A stretch of DNA of 64,000 nucleotides. It comes from Acidobacteriota bacterium (GTDB lineage Bacteria > Acidobacteriota > Terriglobia > Terriglobales > Acidobacteriaceae). Below the pieces are notes generated by a model. It was given only the letters and a program-made list of their open reading frames with translations. It was not told the origin of the DNA and ran no database searches. How positions within the stretch are numbered: position 1 is the first letter of the stretch; every line of letters begins with the position of its first letter. The stretch is from assembly GCA_018268755.1 (NCBI GenBank), contig JAFDVW010000018.1, positions 121,096-185,095 on the forward strand. The letters are read 5' to 3'. Position numbers and translations under genes: made by a program. Of this stretch, positions 32,813 through 43,762 are shown in pieces.

Positions 32813-34648
32813 TTATTTGCCCTCCATGGTCATGAGTTCGTCGGTCACGGAGCGCGCGTCCAGCGGCAGCCCGTGAATGTGGGCGATGCTGCGCAGGCGC
32901 GGCACCAGCGTGGACTCCACGTCCAGCTTCAACAGGCTGAGCATCTGGGCATCGCGGTTCTGCTCCACCACATACACCCGCTCATGCTGCTTGATGAAAT
33001 CATGCACTTCGCGGGTAAAGGGATAGGCCCTGAGACGAAGATAGTCGGTCTCAATCTTGTATTCGTCGCGCAACTGGTCGCGGCTCTCGGTGATCGCCCA
33101 ATGCGAAGTGCCGTAGGCGATAATGCCGATTTTCGCTCCGCTGCCGCTGACTTCGGGGCGCGGCACAAAAGAGCGTGCCGTCTCGAACTTGCGGTTTAGC
33201 CGCTCCATGTTGCGCTCAAAGTCATCGGCGCGCTCGCTGTACTGCGCCTTCTCGTTGTGTCCGCTGCCGCGGGTAAAGTAGGCGGCGGCGGGATGGTCGG
33301 TGCCCGGCAGGGTGCGATAGCCGATGCCGTCTCCGTCCACGTCCTTGTAGCGGGCGAAGCCGCCCAGGCGGTCGAGGTCTTCCTTGCCCAGGACCTTGCC
33401 GCGCTTAATCGGCTTATCGGGATAGGCAAAGGGCTCGGACATCCAGTTGTTCATGCCCAGATCCAGGTCTGACATGATGAAGACCAGGGTCTGGAACTGC
33501 TCGGCCAGTTCAAATGCGTCCTGGGCCATGCTGAAGCACTCGCCCGGCGAGGACGGAATCAGCAGAATGTGCTTGGTGTCGCCATGCGACAGAAAGGCGG
33601 TCGAAAGGATGTCGCACTGCGCCGTACGGGTAGGCAATCCAGTGGAAGGCCCCACGCGCTGGATGTTCCAGATCACGCCCGGGACTTCCGCGTAGTAGGC
33701 CAACCCGGAGAACTCGGACATCAGCGAGATGCCGGGTCCGGCAGTCGCGGTCATGGAGCGCGCTCCCGCCCAGCCGGCGCCGATCACCATGCCCACGGCA
33801 GCCAGCTCGTCTTCCGCCTGCACAATGGCGAAGGTGGCTTTGCCATCCGCGCCCACGCGGAAGCGCTTCATGTATTCAATCGTGGCTTCGGGCAAAGAGG
33901 AGGACGGAGTAATGGGGTACCAGCTCACAAAGGTGACCCCCGCGAACATACTGCCCAACGCGCCCGCCGAGTTGCCGTCAATGATGATCTTGCCCTGGGT
34001 TTTGTCCATGCGCTGTACGTAGTAAGGATCGCGCTTGGGCAGATTGGCGACGGCATAGTCGTAGCCGGCCTGCACTGCGGCCAGGTTGAGATTGGCGGCC
34101 TTCACCTTCTTGGCGAATTGCTTGCGGATCGCCTTCTCCACTTCCGCCATGTCGATTTCCAGCAGGCGGGCCACCACGCCGACATAAATCATGTTCTTGA
34201 CCAGCTTGCGCAGCTTGGCTTCGGGACAGACCGGCGCCACCAGCTTGTCAAAGGGCACGGAATAGAAGGTCAGGTCGCTGCGCAGGCTGCTGAGGTTCAG
34301 CGGCTCGTCATAGAGCGCGGCGGCCCCGGCCGTCAGCGACAGAACGTCTTCCTGCGCCGTCTCCGGGTTCATGGCCACCAGAAAATCAATTTCCTTCTTG
34401 CGCGCGATATAGCCGTGTTTGTTGGCGCGAATGGTGTACCAGGTGGGCAGTCCCGCGATGTTCGAGGGAAACAGGTTTTTCCCGGAAACCGGGATCCCCA
34501 TTTGGAAAATGCTGCGCAGGAGTACTGTGTTGGAACTTTGCGAACCGGAGCCGTTGACCGTGGCCACTTGCAGGCTCATGTTATTGACAATGCGATTGGG
34601 CTCCGCTTCATTGGACGCATGGCGGGGCACAACATCCGTACTGGCCAT
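32813..34648 (-). CDS. korA: 2-oxoacid:ferredoxin oxidoreductase, alpha subunit (gamma-alpha fusion)
   Basis: This 611-residue partner of KorB carries the gamma domain fused to the N-terminus (about 30-200; LLRSIFQMGIPVSGKNLFPS). The alpha pyrimidine-binding domain starts near 220 (IIDGNSAGALGSMFAGVTFV, SWYPITPSSSLPEATIEYM, AEDELAAVGMVIGAGWAGAR) and is followed by the transketolase-C-like domain (KIGIIAYGTSHWAITESRDQ, REVHDFIKQHERVYVVEQN). ATG 34648 is preferred because GGAAGG precedes it by seven bases; ATG 34654 is too close to that site. The korA-korB pair has no linked ferredoxin gene except the small 2Fe-2S protein at 30986. It suggests a CO2-linked or low-potential branch of the TCA cycle. 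Confidence 0.9.
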   Translation of the reverse strand: MASTDVVPRHASNEAEPNRIVNNMSLQVATVNGSGSQSSNTVLLRSIFQMGIPVSGKNLFPSNIAGLPTWYTIRANKHGYIARKKEIDFLVAMNPETAQEDVLSLTAGAAALYDEPLNLSSLRSDLTFYSVPFDKLVAPVCPEAKLRKLVKNMIYVGVVARLLEIDMAEVEKAIRKQFAKKVKAANLNLAAVQAGYDYAVANLPKRDPYYVQRMDKTQGKIIIDGNSAGALGSMFAGVTFVSWYPITPSSSLPEATIEYMKRFRVGADGKATFAIVQAEDELAAVGMVIGAGWAGARSMTATAGPGISLMSEFSGLAYYAEVPGVIWNIQRVGPSTGLPTRTAQCDILSTAFLSHGDTKHILLIPSSPGECFSMAQDAFELAEQFQTLVFIMSDLDLGMNNWMSEPFAYPDKPIKRGKVLGKEDLDRLGGFARYKDVDGDGIGYRTLPGTDHPAAAYFTRGSGHNEKAQYSERADDFERNMERLNRKFETARSFVPRPEVSGSGAKIGIIAYGTSHWAITESRDQLRDEYKIETDYLRLRAYPFTREVHDFIKQHERVYVVEQNRDAQMLSLLKLDVESTLVPRLRSIAHIHGLPLDARSVTDELMTMEGK

Positions 34649-34898
34649 CCTCATCCTTCCTTTAACTGGCGCGGGACTTTCATCCACACGAAAGTGCCGT
34701 GGAGTCGTTGGTGAGACCTTCTATTATACGGCAAGGGGGAAGCCGAGAACAGGCTCCAGGCCCGGATAGAGGGTAAGAACCACATTAAGAAACTGATGTT
34801 TTTCGAAGCGTGAAAACGGAAGGAATAACCGGATCAAGGCACTGCTCAAAAACCTCGTTTCGCCAAGCGCATAGTCCCGTGCGCCAACCACCCATCTC

Positions 34899-35849
34899 CT
34901 ATTCGGCGCGGAAGAACTGGGCAATCTGGCGGAACTTGTTATAGCGGGAGGCCAGCAGCTCGGCGATGGGCACGGCCTTCAGCTTGGCCAGATTTTCCTG
35001 CAGGCTGGCGCTGAGTAAAGCCGCGGCGGCCTCGTGGTCGGTATGCGCCCCACCTTCGGGCTCCGGAACAATGCCATCGATGCATTGCATTTCATCGAGA
35101 TCTTTGGCGGTGATGTGCAGGGCCTCGGCGGCCAGTTCTTTTTTGGTTGCATCGCGCCACATGATGGAAGCACACCCCTCGGGCGAGATCACGGAATACA
35201 CCGAGTTTTCCATCATCAGGACGCGGTCGCCGACGGCGATGGCCAGCGCCCCGCCGCTACCGCCTTCGCCGGTAATGGTGGTGATGATGGGCACGCGCAG
35301 GCGGGCCATTTCCCGCAGGTTGCGAGCGATCGCCTCGGCTTGCCCCCGCTCTTCCGCGCCCAGCCCGGGATAGGCCCCGGGAGTATCCACAAAAGTGAGG
35401 ATGGGGCGGCCGAACTTCTCGGCGATTTTCATGGCGCGCAGCGCCTTGCGATAGCCCTCAGGATTGGGCATGCCGAAGTTGCGGTAGACCTTTTGCTTGG
35501 TATCGCGGGCCTTCTGATGGCCGATGACCATCACTTCCTCGCCCTGCAAACGGGCCATGCCACAGACGATGGCGGGATCGTCGGCAAACCCGCGGTCGCC
35601 GTGGATTTCGCTCCAGTCGCTGAACACCCGTTCCACGTAATCGAGGGTGTAGGGGCGTTGGGGATGGCGCGCCAGTTCGGTCCGTTGCCAGGCTGTGAGT
35701 TTTCCTGTCACTTGGCTCCGCAGCGCATCCAGGCGCTGATTCAACTGTTCAATCTGGCGGGCGGTCTCTTCGCTCTGGCCGGCCAGGGACTGCAGCTTGG
35801 CGACTTGTTGTTCGATTTTCTCTAGTTCCAACTGCGCTTTGGATTCCAT
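34899..35849 (-). CDS. accA: Acetyl-CoA carboxylase carboxyltransferase subunit alpha
   Basis: AccA, with AccD, transfers the carboxyl from biotin-BCCP to acetyl-CoA, giving malonyl-CoA for fatty-acid synthesis. The 316-residue length matches E. coli AccA (319). The N-terminal helix is [20 protein letters not shown]. Crotonase-type signatures include [60 protein letters not shown] and the oxyanion-hole region [20 protein letters not shown], then [17 protein letters not shown] lies just before ATG 35849. It is downstream of dnaE (158 bp), a conserved dnaE-accA neighbourhood in many bacteria. Confidence 0.96.
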   Translation of the reverse strand: MESKAQLELEKIEQQVAKLQSLAGQSEETARQIEQLNQRLDALRSQVTGKLTAWQRTELARHPQRPYTLDYVERVFSDWSEIHGDRGFADDPAIVCGMARLQGEEVMVIGHQKARDTKQKVYRNFGMPNPEGYRKALRAMKIAEKFGRPILTFVDTPGAYPGLGAEERGQAEAIARNLREMARLRVPIITTITGEGGSGGALAIAVGDRVLMMENSVYSVISPEGCASIMWRDATKKELAAEALHITAKDLDEMQCIDGIVPEPEGGAHTDHEAAAALLSASLQENLAKLKAVPIAELLASRYNKFRQIAQFFRAE

Positions 35850-36007
35850 CCGACTCCCATTTCTTTTCGCCCACCGCGTCTCCACCATGGAAAGGAGAAA
35901 ATCGGCCCCCGTCACCACGAGCGTGGCGTCGGCCATCGCGGGTACCGCCGCTGGGATCCCGGAACTCCGATGCAGTGGAGGGTTCATCCGCCGCAGGCTC
36001 GTCGCAA

Positions 36008-39000
36008 TTATTCGATGACGCGTACCGCGCCCCGCCCGCACAGTTCCTCAACGCGGGCGATGAAATTGCGATCCGGTAGAACATTATAGCCTTCCGCCTC
36101 CATCACCACCATGAAATCGCCTTCACGTTCCACGTCAAACAATACCCGGGCCTTCCCCGGACTTTGGCTAAAAAGCGAGTGCAGGGCGTCCACCGTGCCC
36201 AACTCGGAGGTTTCCACGGGAATGCGGATGCGCAGCGACTTGGGCAAAGGCACCTTGGCGTCTTCGAGTGGCGTGATGTCGTTGACCGTGAGCTTAGGGT
36301 TGGCCCCTTCTTCAATACGCACCCCACCGCGAATCAGGACGGGGACCTCCAGCTTGACCTTGTCCTGCAGGCGCTTGTAGGCCTCGGGAAAAACCAGCAT
36401 ATCGACCTTGCCGGCCATGTCTTCGAGCGCCGCCTGGGCATAGAAATCGCCGCGCTTCGATTTCACCACGCGCAAGCCGGTGATGATGCCGGCGGTAGTG
36501 ATGCTCTCGTCCTTGCCGGTGGATTTGGTCAAAGCGCCCAGATCGGAAGTGCTCAGGGCGCGCAGGGTCTGCAGTTTGTCACTGTATTTTTCCAGGGGAT
36601 GGCCGGAGATGAAGAAACCGAGGATTTCCTTCTCCGCCGCCAGGCGCACTTGCTCATCCCAGTCGGGAACGTTGGGCAAGGGCTGGGCGGTATCGTTGGC
36701 TTCTTCCTGCTGGAAAACGCCGAACAGCCCGTGCTGTCCGGATTCGGCATCGCGCTGGCTCTTCTGTGCCTGTTCGATGGCGCGGTCGAGCACGGTCATG
36801 AGCTGGGCCCGCCGGCCCATACAGTCCATGGCCCCGCTCTTGATAAGCGATTCCAGCACCCGTTTGTTGAGCAGGCGCAAATCGACTTTTTCGCAGAACT
36901 CGAAGACGGACGTGAATTTCTTCAGTTCTTTGCGGGCCGCCACAATCGATTCAATGGCGTTGCCGCCCACGTTCTTCACCGCGGCCAGGCCAAAGCGGAT
37001 GGCCTGCCCGTGCGGAGTGAAATTGGCGTCGGAGACATTAATGTCGGGCGCTTCCACCGCAATCCCCATCTCGCGGCACTCATTGATGTACTTCACTACG
37101 TCATCGGTGCTGCCGGTCACGGAGGTGAGCAGGGCGGCCATGAACTCCACCGGGAAATGGGTCTTCAGATACGCCGTGTGATAGGCCAGCAATGCGTAGG
37201 CGGCGGAATGCGACTTGTTGAAGCCATAGCCGGCAAACTGCGCCATGAGATCGAAAATCTTCTCGATCTTCTTGGGCGGAAAGCTCTTTTTGGCGGCGCC
37301 GCTCACGAAACGCTCACGCTGCTGCGCCATCTCCTCGGCCTTCTTCTTGCCCATGGCGCGGCGCAGCAGATCGGCTTCGCCCAGGGAGTAGCCGGCCAGC
37401 CGGTTGGCAATCTGCATGACCTGTTCCTGGTAGACGATGACGCCCAGGGTCTCCTGCAGAATTTCCTTTAGCTCCGGCAGCTCGTATTCGATCTTCTTGC
37501 GCCCGTGTTTACGGTCGATGAAGTCATCGATCATGCCGCCCTGGATGGGCCCCGGCCGGTAGAGCGCGTTGAGAGCGGTGAGATCTTCGATGGAATTGGG
37601 CTTGTAGCGGCGCAGCACGTCGCGCATGCCGTGCGATTCAAACTGGAACACCCCGGAGGTCAGGCCGGTGTGGAAGACCTTCTCGTAGGTCACAGTGTCG
37701 GTGAGCGGGATCTTGTCCAGCGTAATCTGCTTCTGCTGGGTTTGGGCGATCAGCTTGAGGGCATCTTCCAGAATGGTGAGCGTGGTCAGGCCGAGGAAGT
37801 CCATCTTCAACAGGCCCATCTTTTCGATGGCGCCCATGTCGAAGGCGGTCACAATTTCCTCGTTTTTGGTGCGGTGCAGCGGGACCAGTTCGGTGAGCGG
37901 GCGCGGTGCAATCACGACTCCGGCGGCATGCACGCCGGCATTGCGCACCAGCCCTTCCAGCTTCTTCGCTGTATCGAGCAAGGTGCGGATCTGGGCGTCA
38001 CTCTCATAAGCCTGCTGCAAAGCGGGCGAATCGGTGAGCGCCTGGTCCAGCGTGATATTGAGTTGCGCGGGGACCATCTTGGCGATGCGGTCCACGTCGG
38101 CATAGGGCATGTCCATGGCCCGGCCCACATCTTTAATGGCCGCCTTGGCCTGCATGGTGCCGAAGGTGATGATCTGGGCGACGTTTTCCCGGCCATACTT
38201 GCGGGTCACGTAATCAATCACTTCGCCGCGCCGGTTCATGCAGAAGTCGATATCGATATCGGGCATCGAGATGCGTTCCGGGTTCAGGAAGCGCTCGAAG
38301 AGCAGCTCGTGCTGCAAAGGATCAATGTCCGTGATGCCCATGCAGTAGGAGACGAGCGATCCGGCGGCGGAACCACGGCCCGGACCAACCGGGATATCGT
38401 GCTCCCGGGCGTAACGGATGAAGTCCCATACGATCAGGAAGTACCCCGGGAACTGCATCTGTTGAATGATGCCGATCTCGCGGGCCAGGCGTTGCTCGTA
38501 ATCGGAAATGCGGTGCTTGAGTTTGCCCTGCTCTTCCAGGGGGCGGATCGCTTCCAGGCGGCGGGCAAAGCCCTCGCGCGTCACATGCTCGAAGTAACTG
38601 TCCAGGGTATAGCCCTCGGGCACGTCGAACTGGGGAAAGGGATTGCTGACCTTCTCCAGGCGCATGTTGCAGCGCTCGGCGATGTCGAGGGTGCGGGTCA
38701 GCACCGGGATGGAATCCTTGAAGACCCTGGCCATCTCGGCATAACTCTTCACGAAAAAGTCGGTGCCGTGAAACTTCATGCGGTTAGGGTCTTGAATGCT
38801 CTTCCCCATCTGGATGCAGAGCATTACGTCCTGGGCGTGGGCATCGTCTTCGCAGAGGTAGTGGCTGTCGTTGGTCGCCACCATGGGAATGCCCAGGTCC
38901 TTTTCCAGCCGGAAAAGCCCGGGATGAATACGGTGTTCCAGTTCCAGTCCCTGGTCCTGGATTTCCAGGAAAAAGTTGTCTTTCCCGAAGATGTCCCGGT

Positions 39001-39490
39001 AAGTGGCGGCGGCGTTGCGGGCGGCATCGTATTTGTCGTCGGTCAAAAACTCGGCGACCTCGCCCTTCAGGCACCCGGACAGTGCAATCAGCCCTTTGGA
39101 GTGCTCGGCCAGGAATTTCTTGCTGACCCGCGGCTTATAGTAAAAACCGTTCAGCGAAGCCTCGGAGGTGATCTTCATCAGGTTGCGATAGCCATCTTCG
39201 TTCTCCGCGAGTACGAGGAGATGGTTGTAGGTGTCGCCTTCCGGGGGCGTGCGCTTGGTGTTGTGGTCGTCCTTTTTGCAGACGTACAGCTCGCAGCCGA
39301 CGATCGGCTTGACGCCGGCTTTGTGCGCGGCGTTCACGAAGTGGACGGTGCCGAAAATATTGCCGTGGTCGGTCATGGCCACCGCCGGCTGGCCCATTTC
39401 CTTGACGCGATTCACCAGCTTTTCGACGTCGCAGGCGCCGTCGAGCATCGAATAATCGGTGTGCAGATGCAGATGGACGAATTGAGACAT
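36008..39490 (-). CDS. dnaE: DNA polymerase III subunit alpha
   Basis: This is the replicative polymerase catalytic subunit, 1160 residues, standard for DnaE1. The N-terminal PHP domain begins [20 protein letters not shown]. The palm contains the catalytic aspartates in [20 protein letters not shown] and [19 protein letters not shown]. The finger/(HhH)2 part follows with [17 protein letters not shown], and an OB fold near residue 1000 ([18 protein letters not shown]). ATG 39490 gives the canonical N-terminus; ATG 39511 is seven codons upstream, and neither has a strong ribosome site. The huge opposite-strand open frame is a composition shadow. Confidence 0.97.
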   Translation of the reverse strand: MSQFVHLHLHTDYSMLDGACDVEKLVNRVKEMGQPAVAMTDHGNIFGTVHFVNAAHKAGVKPIVGCELYVCKKDDHNTKRTPPEGDTYNHLLVLAENEDGYRNLMKITSEASLNGFYYKPRVSKKFLAEHSKGLIALSGCLKGEVAEFLTDDKYDAARNAAATYRDIFGKDNFFLEIQDQGLELEHRIHPGLFRLEKDLGIPMVATNDSHYLCEDDAHAQDVMLCIQMGKSIQDPNRMKFHGTDFFVKSYAEMARVFKDSIPVLTRTLDIAERCNMRLEKVSNPFPQFDVPEGYTLDSYFEHVTREGFARRLEAIRPLEEQGKLKHRISDYEQRLAREIGIIQQMQFPGYFLIVWDFIRYAREHDIPVGPGRGSAAGSLVSYCMGITDIDPLQHELLFERFLNPERISMPDIDIDFCMNRRGEVIDYVTRKYGRENVAQIITFGTMQAKAAIKDVGRAMDMPYADVDRIAKMVPAQLNITLDQALTDSPALQQAYESDAQIRTLLDTAKKLEGLVRNAGVHAAGVVIAPRPLTELVPLHRTKNEEIVTAFDMGAIEKMGLLKMDFLGLTTLTILEDALKLIAQTQQKQITLDKIPLTDTVTYEKVFHTGLTSGVFQFESHGMRDVLRRYKPNSIEDLTALNALYRPGPIQGGMIDDFIDRKHGRKKIEYELPELKEILQETLGVIVYQEQVMQIANRLAGYSLGEADLLRRAMGKKKAEEMAQQRERFVSGAAKKSFPPKKIEKIFDLMAQFAGYGFNKSHSAAYALLAYHTAYLKTHFPVEFMAALLTSVTGSTDDVVKYINECREMGIAVEAPDINVSDANFTPHGQAIRFGLAAVKNVGGNAIESIVAARKELKKFTSVFEFCEKVDLRLLNKRVLESLIKSGAMDCMGRRAQLMTVLDRAIEQAQKSQRDAESGQHGLFGVFQQEEANDTAQPLPNVPDWDEQVRLAAEKEILGFFISGHPLEKYSDKLQTLRALSTSDLGALTKSTGKDESITTAGIITGLRVVKSKRGDFYAQAALEDMAGKVDMLVFPEAYKRLQDKVKLEVPVLIRGGVRIEEGANPKLTVNDITPLEDAKVPLPKSLRIRIPVETSELGTVDALHSLFSQSPGKARVLFDVEREGDFMVVMEAEGYNVLPDRNFIARVEELCGRGAVRVIE

Positions 39491-39635
39491 AGGCTTAAGG
39501 GAACCGTTCATTTTAGCTGCTTCGTCCAGTCCGGGGCGGCGGAGTTATCCACAGCGCGGGTTGGCCCTCGGCAGAACGAAATTCATAGGATATTCATCTC
39601 GCGCCCCAGCCGGGTTTGTTAGCTTCCTACATTAG

Positions 39636-41426
39636 ATGCCGCCAGTGTTTTCGAGGATTGGCCGCGCCCTCTGGCGCGGATGCCCGCTTCCCTGCCTGCT
39701 TTTCAGCTTGTGCCTGCTGACCGCTTCTGGAGCGCGGGCCCAATCCGCGTTCGAGGCCTGTCCCCGCCCCCAGGCCGGAAGTGTGGCCCAACCCCCGCCG
39801 GAGCTGCGCAGCCAGAATGGCGTCCTGGAGGTCCACTTCTCGTTTCGTACTTTCACCGATGCCGCCGGGGTATCGCGCTATTGCTATCTGACCAGCGATG
39901 GCAGCCAGGCCCCCACCCTGCGCCTGCGACCGGGCGACTTGCTGGTGCTGCACTTCAAGAACGATCTGCCCGCCGTAGGCGCGGCCCTGCCTATGCATTC
40001 TCATGACGCACGGCCGGGCGCCTGCACCGGCGCTTCTACGATGACCGCCTCCAGCACCAACCTGCATTTTCACGGGCTAGTGATTCCCCCCAAGTGCCAT
40101 CAGGATGAGACAGTCACCACGCTCTTGCAGCCATCCTCGCCGGAGTTTGAATATCGCTTTCGCGTCCCCAAGGACCATCCCCCGGGGCTGTACTGGTACC
40201 ATCCTCATCCCCACGGCTTCAGCGAGGCGCAGGTGCTGGGAGGGGCCTCGGGCGCCATGATCATTGAGGGCATTGAACGGGCCAACCCGCTGGTCTCGGG
40301 GTTGCCGGAGCGGCTGCTGATCGTGCGCGACCAGCGCGTGGAGAGTCCGGCCACCAAACCAGACCCAAATCAGCCGGGCAAGGATCTTTCCCTGAACTTC
40401 GTGCCGGTCTCGTATCCCGGTTACACGCCGGCGGTCCTGACCATAAAGCCTGGCCAGCGCGAGTTCTGGCGGGTGCTGAACGCCTCCGCCGACACCTATC
40501 TGGACCTGCAAGTTCTTTTCGGTGGCAAGCCGCAATACCTCGGCGTCGTCGGGCTCGACGGCGTGCCTATTCGCTACGGCACGCCCAACGCGGAAAAACA
40601 CATCCTGTGGGAAAGCCATGTGCTTCTGCCCCCAGCCGGACGGGCCGAATTCGTGGTGAACGGCCCCGCGACCGGGGTTGACGCGCAACTGATCACCCAG
40701 GCGGTCGAGACCGGACCGCCGGGCGACGCCGATACTGCTTCCCCGGCAAGTACGCCAGCGGCGGATGACGACAACACGCCAAGCCGGCCGCTGGCCAGAA
40801 TTCTGGTAAAAGACAGCGACGGCAACGACGGCGGCGCGGACCAGAGTGTCCGCGCCACATCAGCATTGCCGGTGTATCAGGGGCAGCCGGAGAATGCTTC
40901 GTCCTTCCCGCCACTGGCCGAAGCCACCCCGGTGCGGCAACGCAGGATTTATTTCTCCGAAAAACCACGCGATCCTAAGAACCCCAACGCGACCATGCAG
41001 TTTTTCATCACGGAAGAAGGCCACACGCCGAAGGTATTCGACTCCTCTTCCCGTGTTCCCGACATTGTGGTGCACCAGGGCGACGTGGAAGACTGGCTCA
41101 TCGAAAACCGGTCCAGCGAGACGCATGCTTTTCACATCCACCAAACGCACTTCCTGGTCCTGGAACGCCACGGCGTGCCGGTGCGCGAACCCTATCTGCG
41201 CGACACCATCAATGTTCCCTACTGGGACGGATTTACTCCGGACTATCCCAGCATCAAGCTGCGCCTGGATTTTCGTGATCCCGCCATTGTGGGCACCTTC
41301 CCCTATCACTGCCACATCCTGCAACATGAAGACGGCGGCATGATGGGGCTGATCCGGGTGGAACCCGCGGAGAAAAGCACCGGGCCTGCGAAATCCAATT
41401 CTGCTAAAACGCCCGCCGGGCGCTGA
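39636..41426 (+). CDS. Secreted multicopper oxidase
   Basis: This 596-residue exported oxidase has a signal peptide (LPCLLFSLCLLTASGARAQ). It oxidises substrates by one-electron steps while reducing oxygen to water. All four copper-binding motifs are present: NLHFHG, YWYHPHPHG, HAFHIHQTHF and YHCHILQHEDGGM, the last with the type 1 Cys, His and Met. Three cupredoxin domains span about 45-215, 225-360 and 440-580. A low-complexity insert (about 370-410; Asp/Ala/Pro-rich) separates domains two and three. The substrate (metal, phenol or other) is not evident. The gene is divergent from dnaE and 198 bp before the phospholipase-like gene. Confidence 0.9.
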   Translation: MPPVFSRIGRALWRGCPLPCLLFSLCLLTASGARAQSAFEACPRPQAGSVAQPPPELRSQNGVLEVHFSFRTFTDAAGVSRYCYLTSDGSQAPTLRLRPGDLLVLHFKNDLPAVGAALPMHSHDARPGACTGASTMTASSTNLHFHGLVIPPKCHQDETVTTLLQPSSPEFEYRFRVPKDHPPGLYWYHPHPHGFSEAQVLGGASGAMIIEGIERANPLVSGLPERLLIVRDQRVESPATKPDPNQPGKDLSLNFVPVSYPGYTPAVLTIKPGQREFWRVLNASADTYLDLQVLFGGKPQYLGVVGLDGVPIRYGTPNAEKHILWESHVLLPPAGRAEFVVNGPATGVDAQLITQAVETGPPGDADTASPASTPAADDDNTPSRPLARILVKDSDGNDGGADQSVRATSALPVYQGQPENASSFPPLAEATPVRQRRIYFSEKPRDPKNPNATMQFFITEEGHTPKVFDSSSRVPDIVVHQGDVEDWLIENRSSETHAFHIHQTHFLVLERHGVPVREPYLRDTINVPYWDGFTPDYPSIKLRLDFRDPAIVGTFPYHCHILQHEDGGMMGLIRVEPAEKSTGPAKSNSAKTPAGR

Positions 41427-41624
41427 GTTCGGTCAAGAGTTTTCCACATCGGAAAAAGCTGCCGCAACACGCATTTCATCTGGCGTTCACACGTCCGTAA
41501 CAATGCCTGCGTAGTCTGCAGCACAACTGTGCCATCGGGGTAACACTCACCGCGCTCGGGCGGTACCGCTACATAGGGGCGAAAACGTTGAAGACTCATT
41601 TTTCCTGCAAACTAAGGAGATTCG

Positions 41625-43196
41625 ATGATTCGCCAGCAATGCCGCAACCTGGTCACTGTGGTGACCATCTTTTGCCTGGTTATCGCGACCGGGAGTAATG
41701 CCTGGGCCAACAACAACCGGTGTGACGCTGATTCTTACTCGACCAGCACTCCCATCAAACATGTGGTCGTGATCTTTCAGGAAAATGTTTCCTTTGATCA
41801 CTATTTCGCCACCTATCCTTACGCCACCAATCCCAAGGGCGAGCCGGCCTTTCATGCCCAGCCCAACACTCCCCGGGTCAACAACCTGCTGAGCAGCGGA
41901 CTGCTCGACGAAAATCCCAACTCTACGCAGCCCTTCCGCCTCGATCCTACGCAGGCGGTCACCTGCGACCAGGACCATGACTACGGCGATGAACAGAAGG
42001 CCTTCCACAACGGCCTGATGGACCGCTTTCCGGAAGAAGTGGGCACGGGCGGCCCGGGCTGCGCCGACTACGGCCATGGCACCGGCATTGTGATGGGCTA
42101 CTACGATGGCAACACCGTGACCGCTCTGTGGAACTATGCGCAGCACTTCGCCATGAGCGACAACTCCTACGGCACAACCTTCGGCCCCTCCACTCCGGGA
42201 GCCTTGAACCTGGTTGCCGGCAACACCGCGGGAGGCACACTGGTCAGCGGTAACCCCGCCGGGAACCTCGCCAATGGAGCTTCCAGCGGGGCCGTCATCG
42301 GCGATCCTCGTCCCGCGGGAGATGACTGCAATCCTGCCAACAAGACCTACGTCACGGTCAGCGGCCCCAACGTGGGCGACCTGCTCAACGCCAAGGGTGT
42401 GACCTGGGGATGGTTCCAGGGCGGCTTTGCCCGCACTGCGGTCAGCAGCGGCGGGGTGGCCACTTGCGCCGCCGCCAGCACCAGTCTGGCCGGCACGACC
42501 GGCGACTACATCGCCCACCACGAGCCCTTCCAGTACTTCGCCCAGACTGCCAACCTGCACCACGTTCCGGCCAGCAGCAACAAAATGATCGGCAAGACCG
42601 ACCAGGCCAACCATCAGTATGACCTGAGCGATTTCTTCACCGCGCTGGACCAGGGCAACCTGCCCGCGGTCAGCTACGTGAAGGCGAAGGGCGCGTTCGA
42701 TGGCCATGCCGGCTACTCCGATCCCCTGGACGAGCAGACCTTTATCGTCCAGACCATCAACCGCCTGGAAAAGAGCCCGGAGTGGGACAGCACCGCGGTG
42801 ATCATCGCTTATGACGACTCCGACGGCTGGTACGACCATGCCATGGATCCGGTCATCAACCAGTCGGACGTGGCCGATGACAGCCTGAGTGGTCCAGGAG
42901 CCTGCGGCACCACGCCGTCCGGCGCCACCCCGGGACGCTGCGGCTATGGCCCACGTCTGCCCTTGCTGGTGATTTCGCCCTATGCCCGCGCCAACTACGT
43001 GGACCATGCCATCACCGACCAGTCTTCCATCCTGCGCTTTATCGAGGACAACTGGAAGCTGGGCCGGTTGGGCAATGGCTCCACCGACGAAAAAGCTGGA
43101 ACGCTCGATGGGTTCTTCGATTTCCACTCCAAGAACTCTCGCCTGTTCCTCGATCCAGCCAGCGGGTTGGAAGTTTCGCAGCACTCGCACTGGTAG
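41625..43196 (+). CDS. Secreted phosphoesterase (phospholipase C / acid phosphatase AcpA family)
   Basis: This 523-residue exported protein has signal peptide VVTIFCLVIATGSNAWA. It belongs to the phosphoesterase superfamily containing phospholipase C and acid phosphatase AcpA. The metal/nucleophile start is IKHVVVIFQENVSFDHYFAT (Glu-Asn pair). Further conserved parts are NSYGTTFGPSTPGALNLVAG, AVSYVKAKGAFDGHAGYSDP, TAVIIAYDDSDGWYDHAMDP and RLPLLVISPYARANYVDHAI with the C-terminal LRFIEDNW. The ribosome site AAGGAG precedes ATG 41625. Substrate (phospholipid or phosphomonoester) is open. A strong terminator follows, shared with the convergent TPR gene. Confidence 0.88.
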   Translation: MIRQQCRNLVTVVTIFCLVIATGSNAWANNNRCDADSYSTSTPIKHVVVIFQENVSFDHYFATYPYATNPKGEPAFHAQPNTPRVNNLLSSGLLDENPNSTQPFRLDPTQAVTCDQDHDYGDEQKAFHNGLMDRFPEEVGTGGPGCADYGHGTGIVMGYYDGNTVTALWNYAQHFAMSDNSYGTTFGPSTPGALNLVAGNTAGGTLVSGNPAGNLANGASSGAVIGDPRPAGDDCNPANKTYVTVSGPNVGDLLNAKGVTWGWFQGGFARTAVSSGGVATCAAASTSLAGTTGDYIAHHEPFQYFAQTANLHHVPASSNKMIGKTDQANHQYDLSDFFTALDQGNLPAVSYVKAKGAFDGHAGYSDPLDEQTFIVQTINRLEKSPEWDSTAVIIAYDDSDGWYDHAMDPVINQSDVADDSLSGPGACGTTPSGATPGRCGYGPRLPLLVISPYARANYVDHAITDQSSILRFIEDNWKLGRLGNGSTDEKAGTLDGFFDFHSKNSRLFLDPASGLEVSQHSHW

Positions 43197-43216
43197 AACT
43201 CGACCGCACGCAGGAA

Positions 43217-43250
43217 AGGCCGGACGGTTGCGCCGTCCGGCCTTCTTTCT
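43217..43250. terminator. Terminator between the phosphoesterase and TPR genes
   Basis: An 11-bp stem AGGCCGGACGG / CCGTCCGGCCT (43217-43227 and 43233-43243) with a five-base loop is followed by TCTTTCT. It lies between convergent genes. Confidence 0.85.
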
Positions 43251-43262
43251 GCAACCCAAATC

Positions 43263-43748
43263 CTAGTTGAACATGGCCTGCAGACGCCGCCAGGCGGTGA
43301 GGGCCGCGACATAGCGGGTATCCAGGGCGTAGGCCTTGCCATAGCACGCTTTGGCCTTCTCCCATTCGCGGCTGTGCTCGTAGACCCGTCCCAGGTTAAA
43401 GTGAGGATAGGCGCGCGCCTCATAGCGTTTGGCGGCGATGGCCTTTTCGAACCAGGGCACGGCCTCCTCCCATTTCTCTTGTTCAATCAGATAAGCCCCG
43501 ATATCGTTGTAAGGATTGCCGAAATCCGGATCCACGCGGATGGCTTCCAGGCAATCCGCAATAGCGCGGTCGTACTCGCCGGAAAAAGAATAGGTCCAGC
43601 CGCGAAAGGTATAAGCCTCCGCCGTGGGAAAGGCCTCGATTGAGCTGGTATAGAGATCGATGGCGCGCTGGAACTCTCCGGCCATCTGCTGTTCGTAAGC
43701 CTGGCGGAAAAGATCGGCGGCGCTTTGGCGGAGATCGTCTTCAGACAT
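43263..43748 (-). CDS. TPR-repeat protein
   Basis: This 161-residue soluble protein consists almost entirely of tetratricopeptide repeats: RQAYEQQMAGEFQRAIDLYT, TFRGWTYSFSGEYDRAIADC, YNDIGAYLIEQEKWEEAVPW and FNLGRVYEHSREWEKAKACY. It has no signal peptide, so it should act in the cytoplasm as a protein-binding adaptor; the partner is unknown. Its ATG lies only 14 bases from the ATG of the divergent metallopeptidase gene, so the promoters of both must lie inside each other's coding sequence. Confidence 0.87.
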   Translation of the reverse strand: MSEDDLRQSAADLFRQAYEQQMAGEFQRAIDLYTSSIEAFPTAEAYTFRGWTYSFSGEYDRAIADCLEAIRVDPDFGNPYNDIGAYLIEQEKWEEAVPWFEKAIAAKRYEARAYPHFNLGRVYEHSREWEKAKACYGKAYALDTRYVAALTAWRRLQAMFN

Positions 43749-43762
43749 ACGAATGGGAGTGC

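Noticed and set aside
37505-39622. 705-codon open frame antisense to dnaE
   Set aside because: It lies fully over the well-conserved dnaE gene, has no recognisable motif and is rich in His/Gly/Val as expected for the complement of GC-rich coding sequence.
41547-43259. 570-codon minus-strand frame over the phosphoesterase gene
   Set aside because: Composition shadow without motifs; the plus-strand gene has signal peptide, motifs, ribosome site and terminator.
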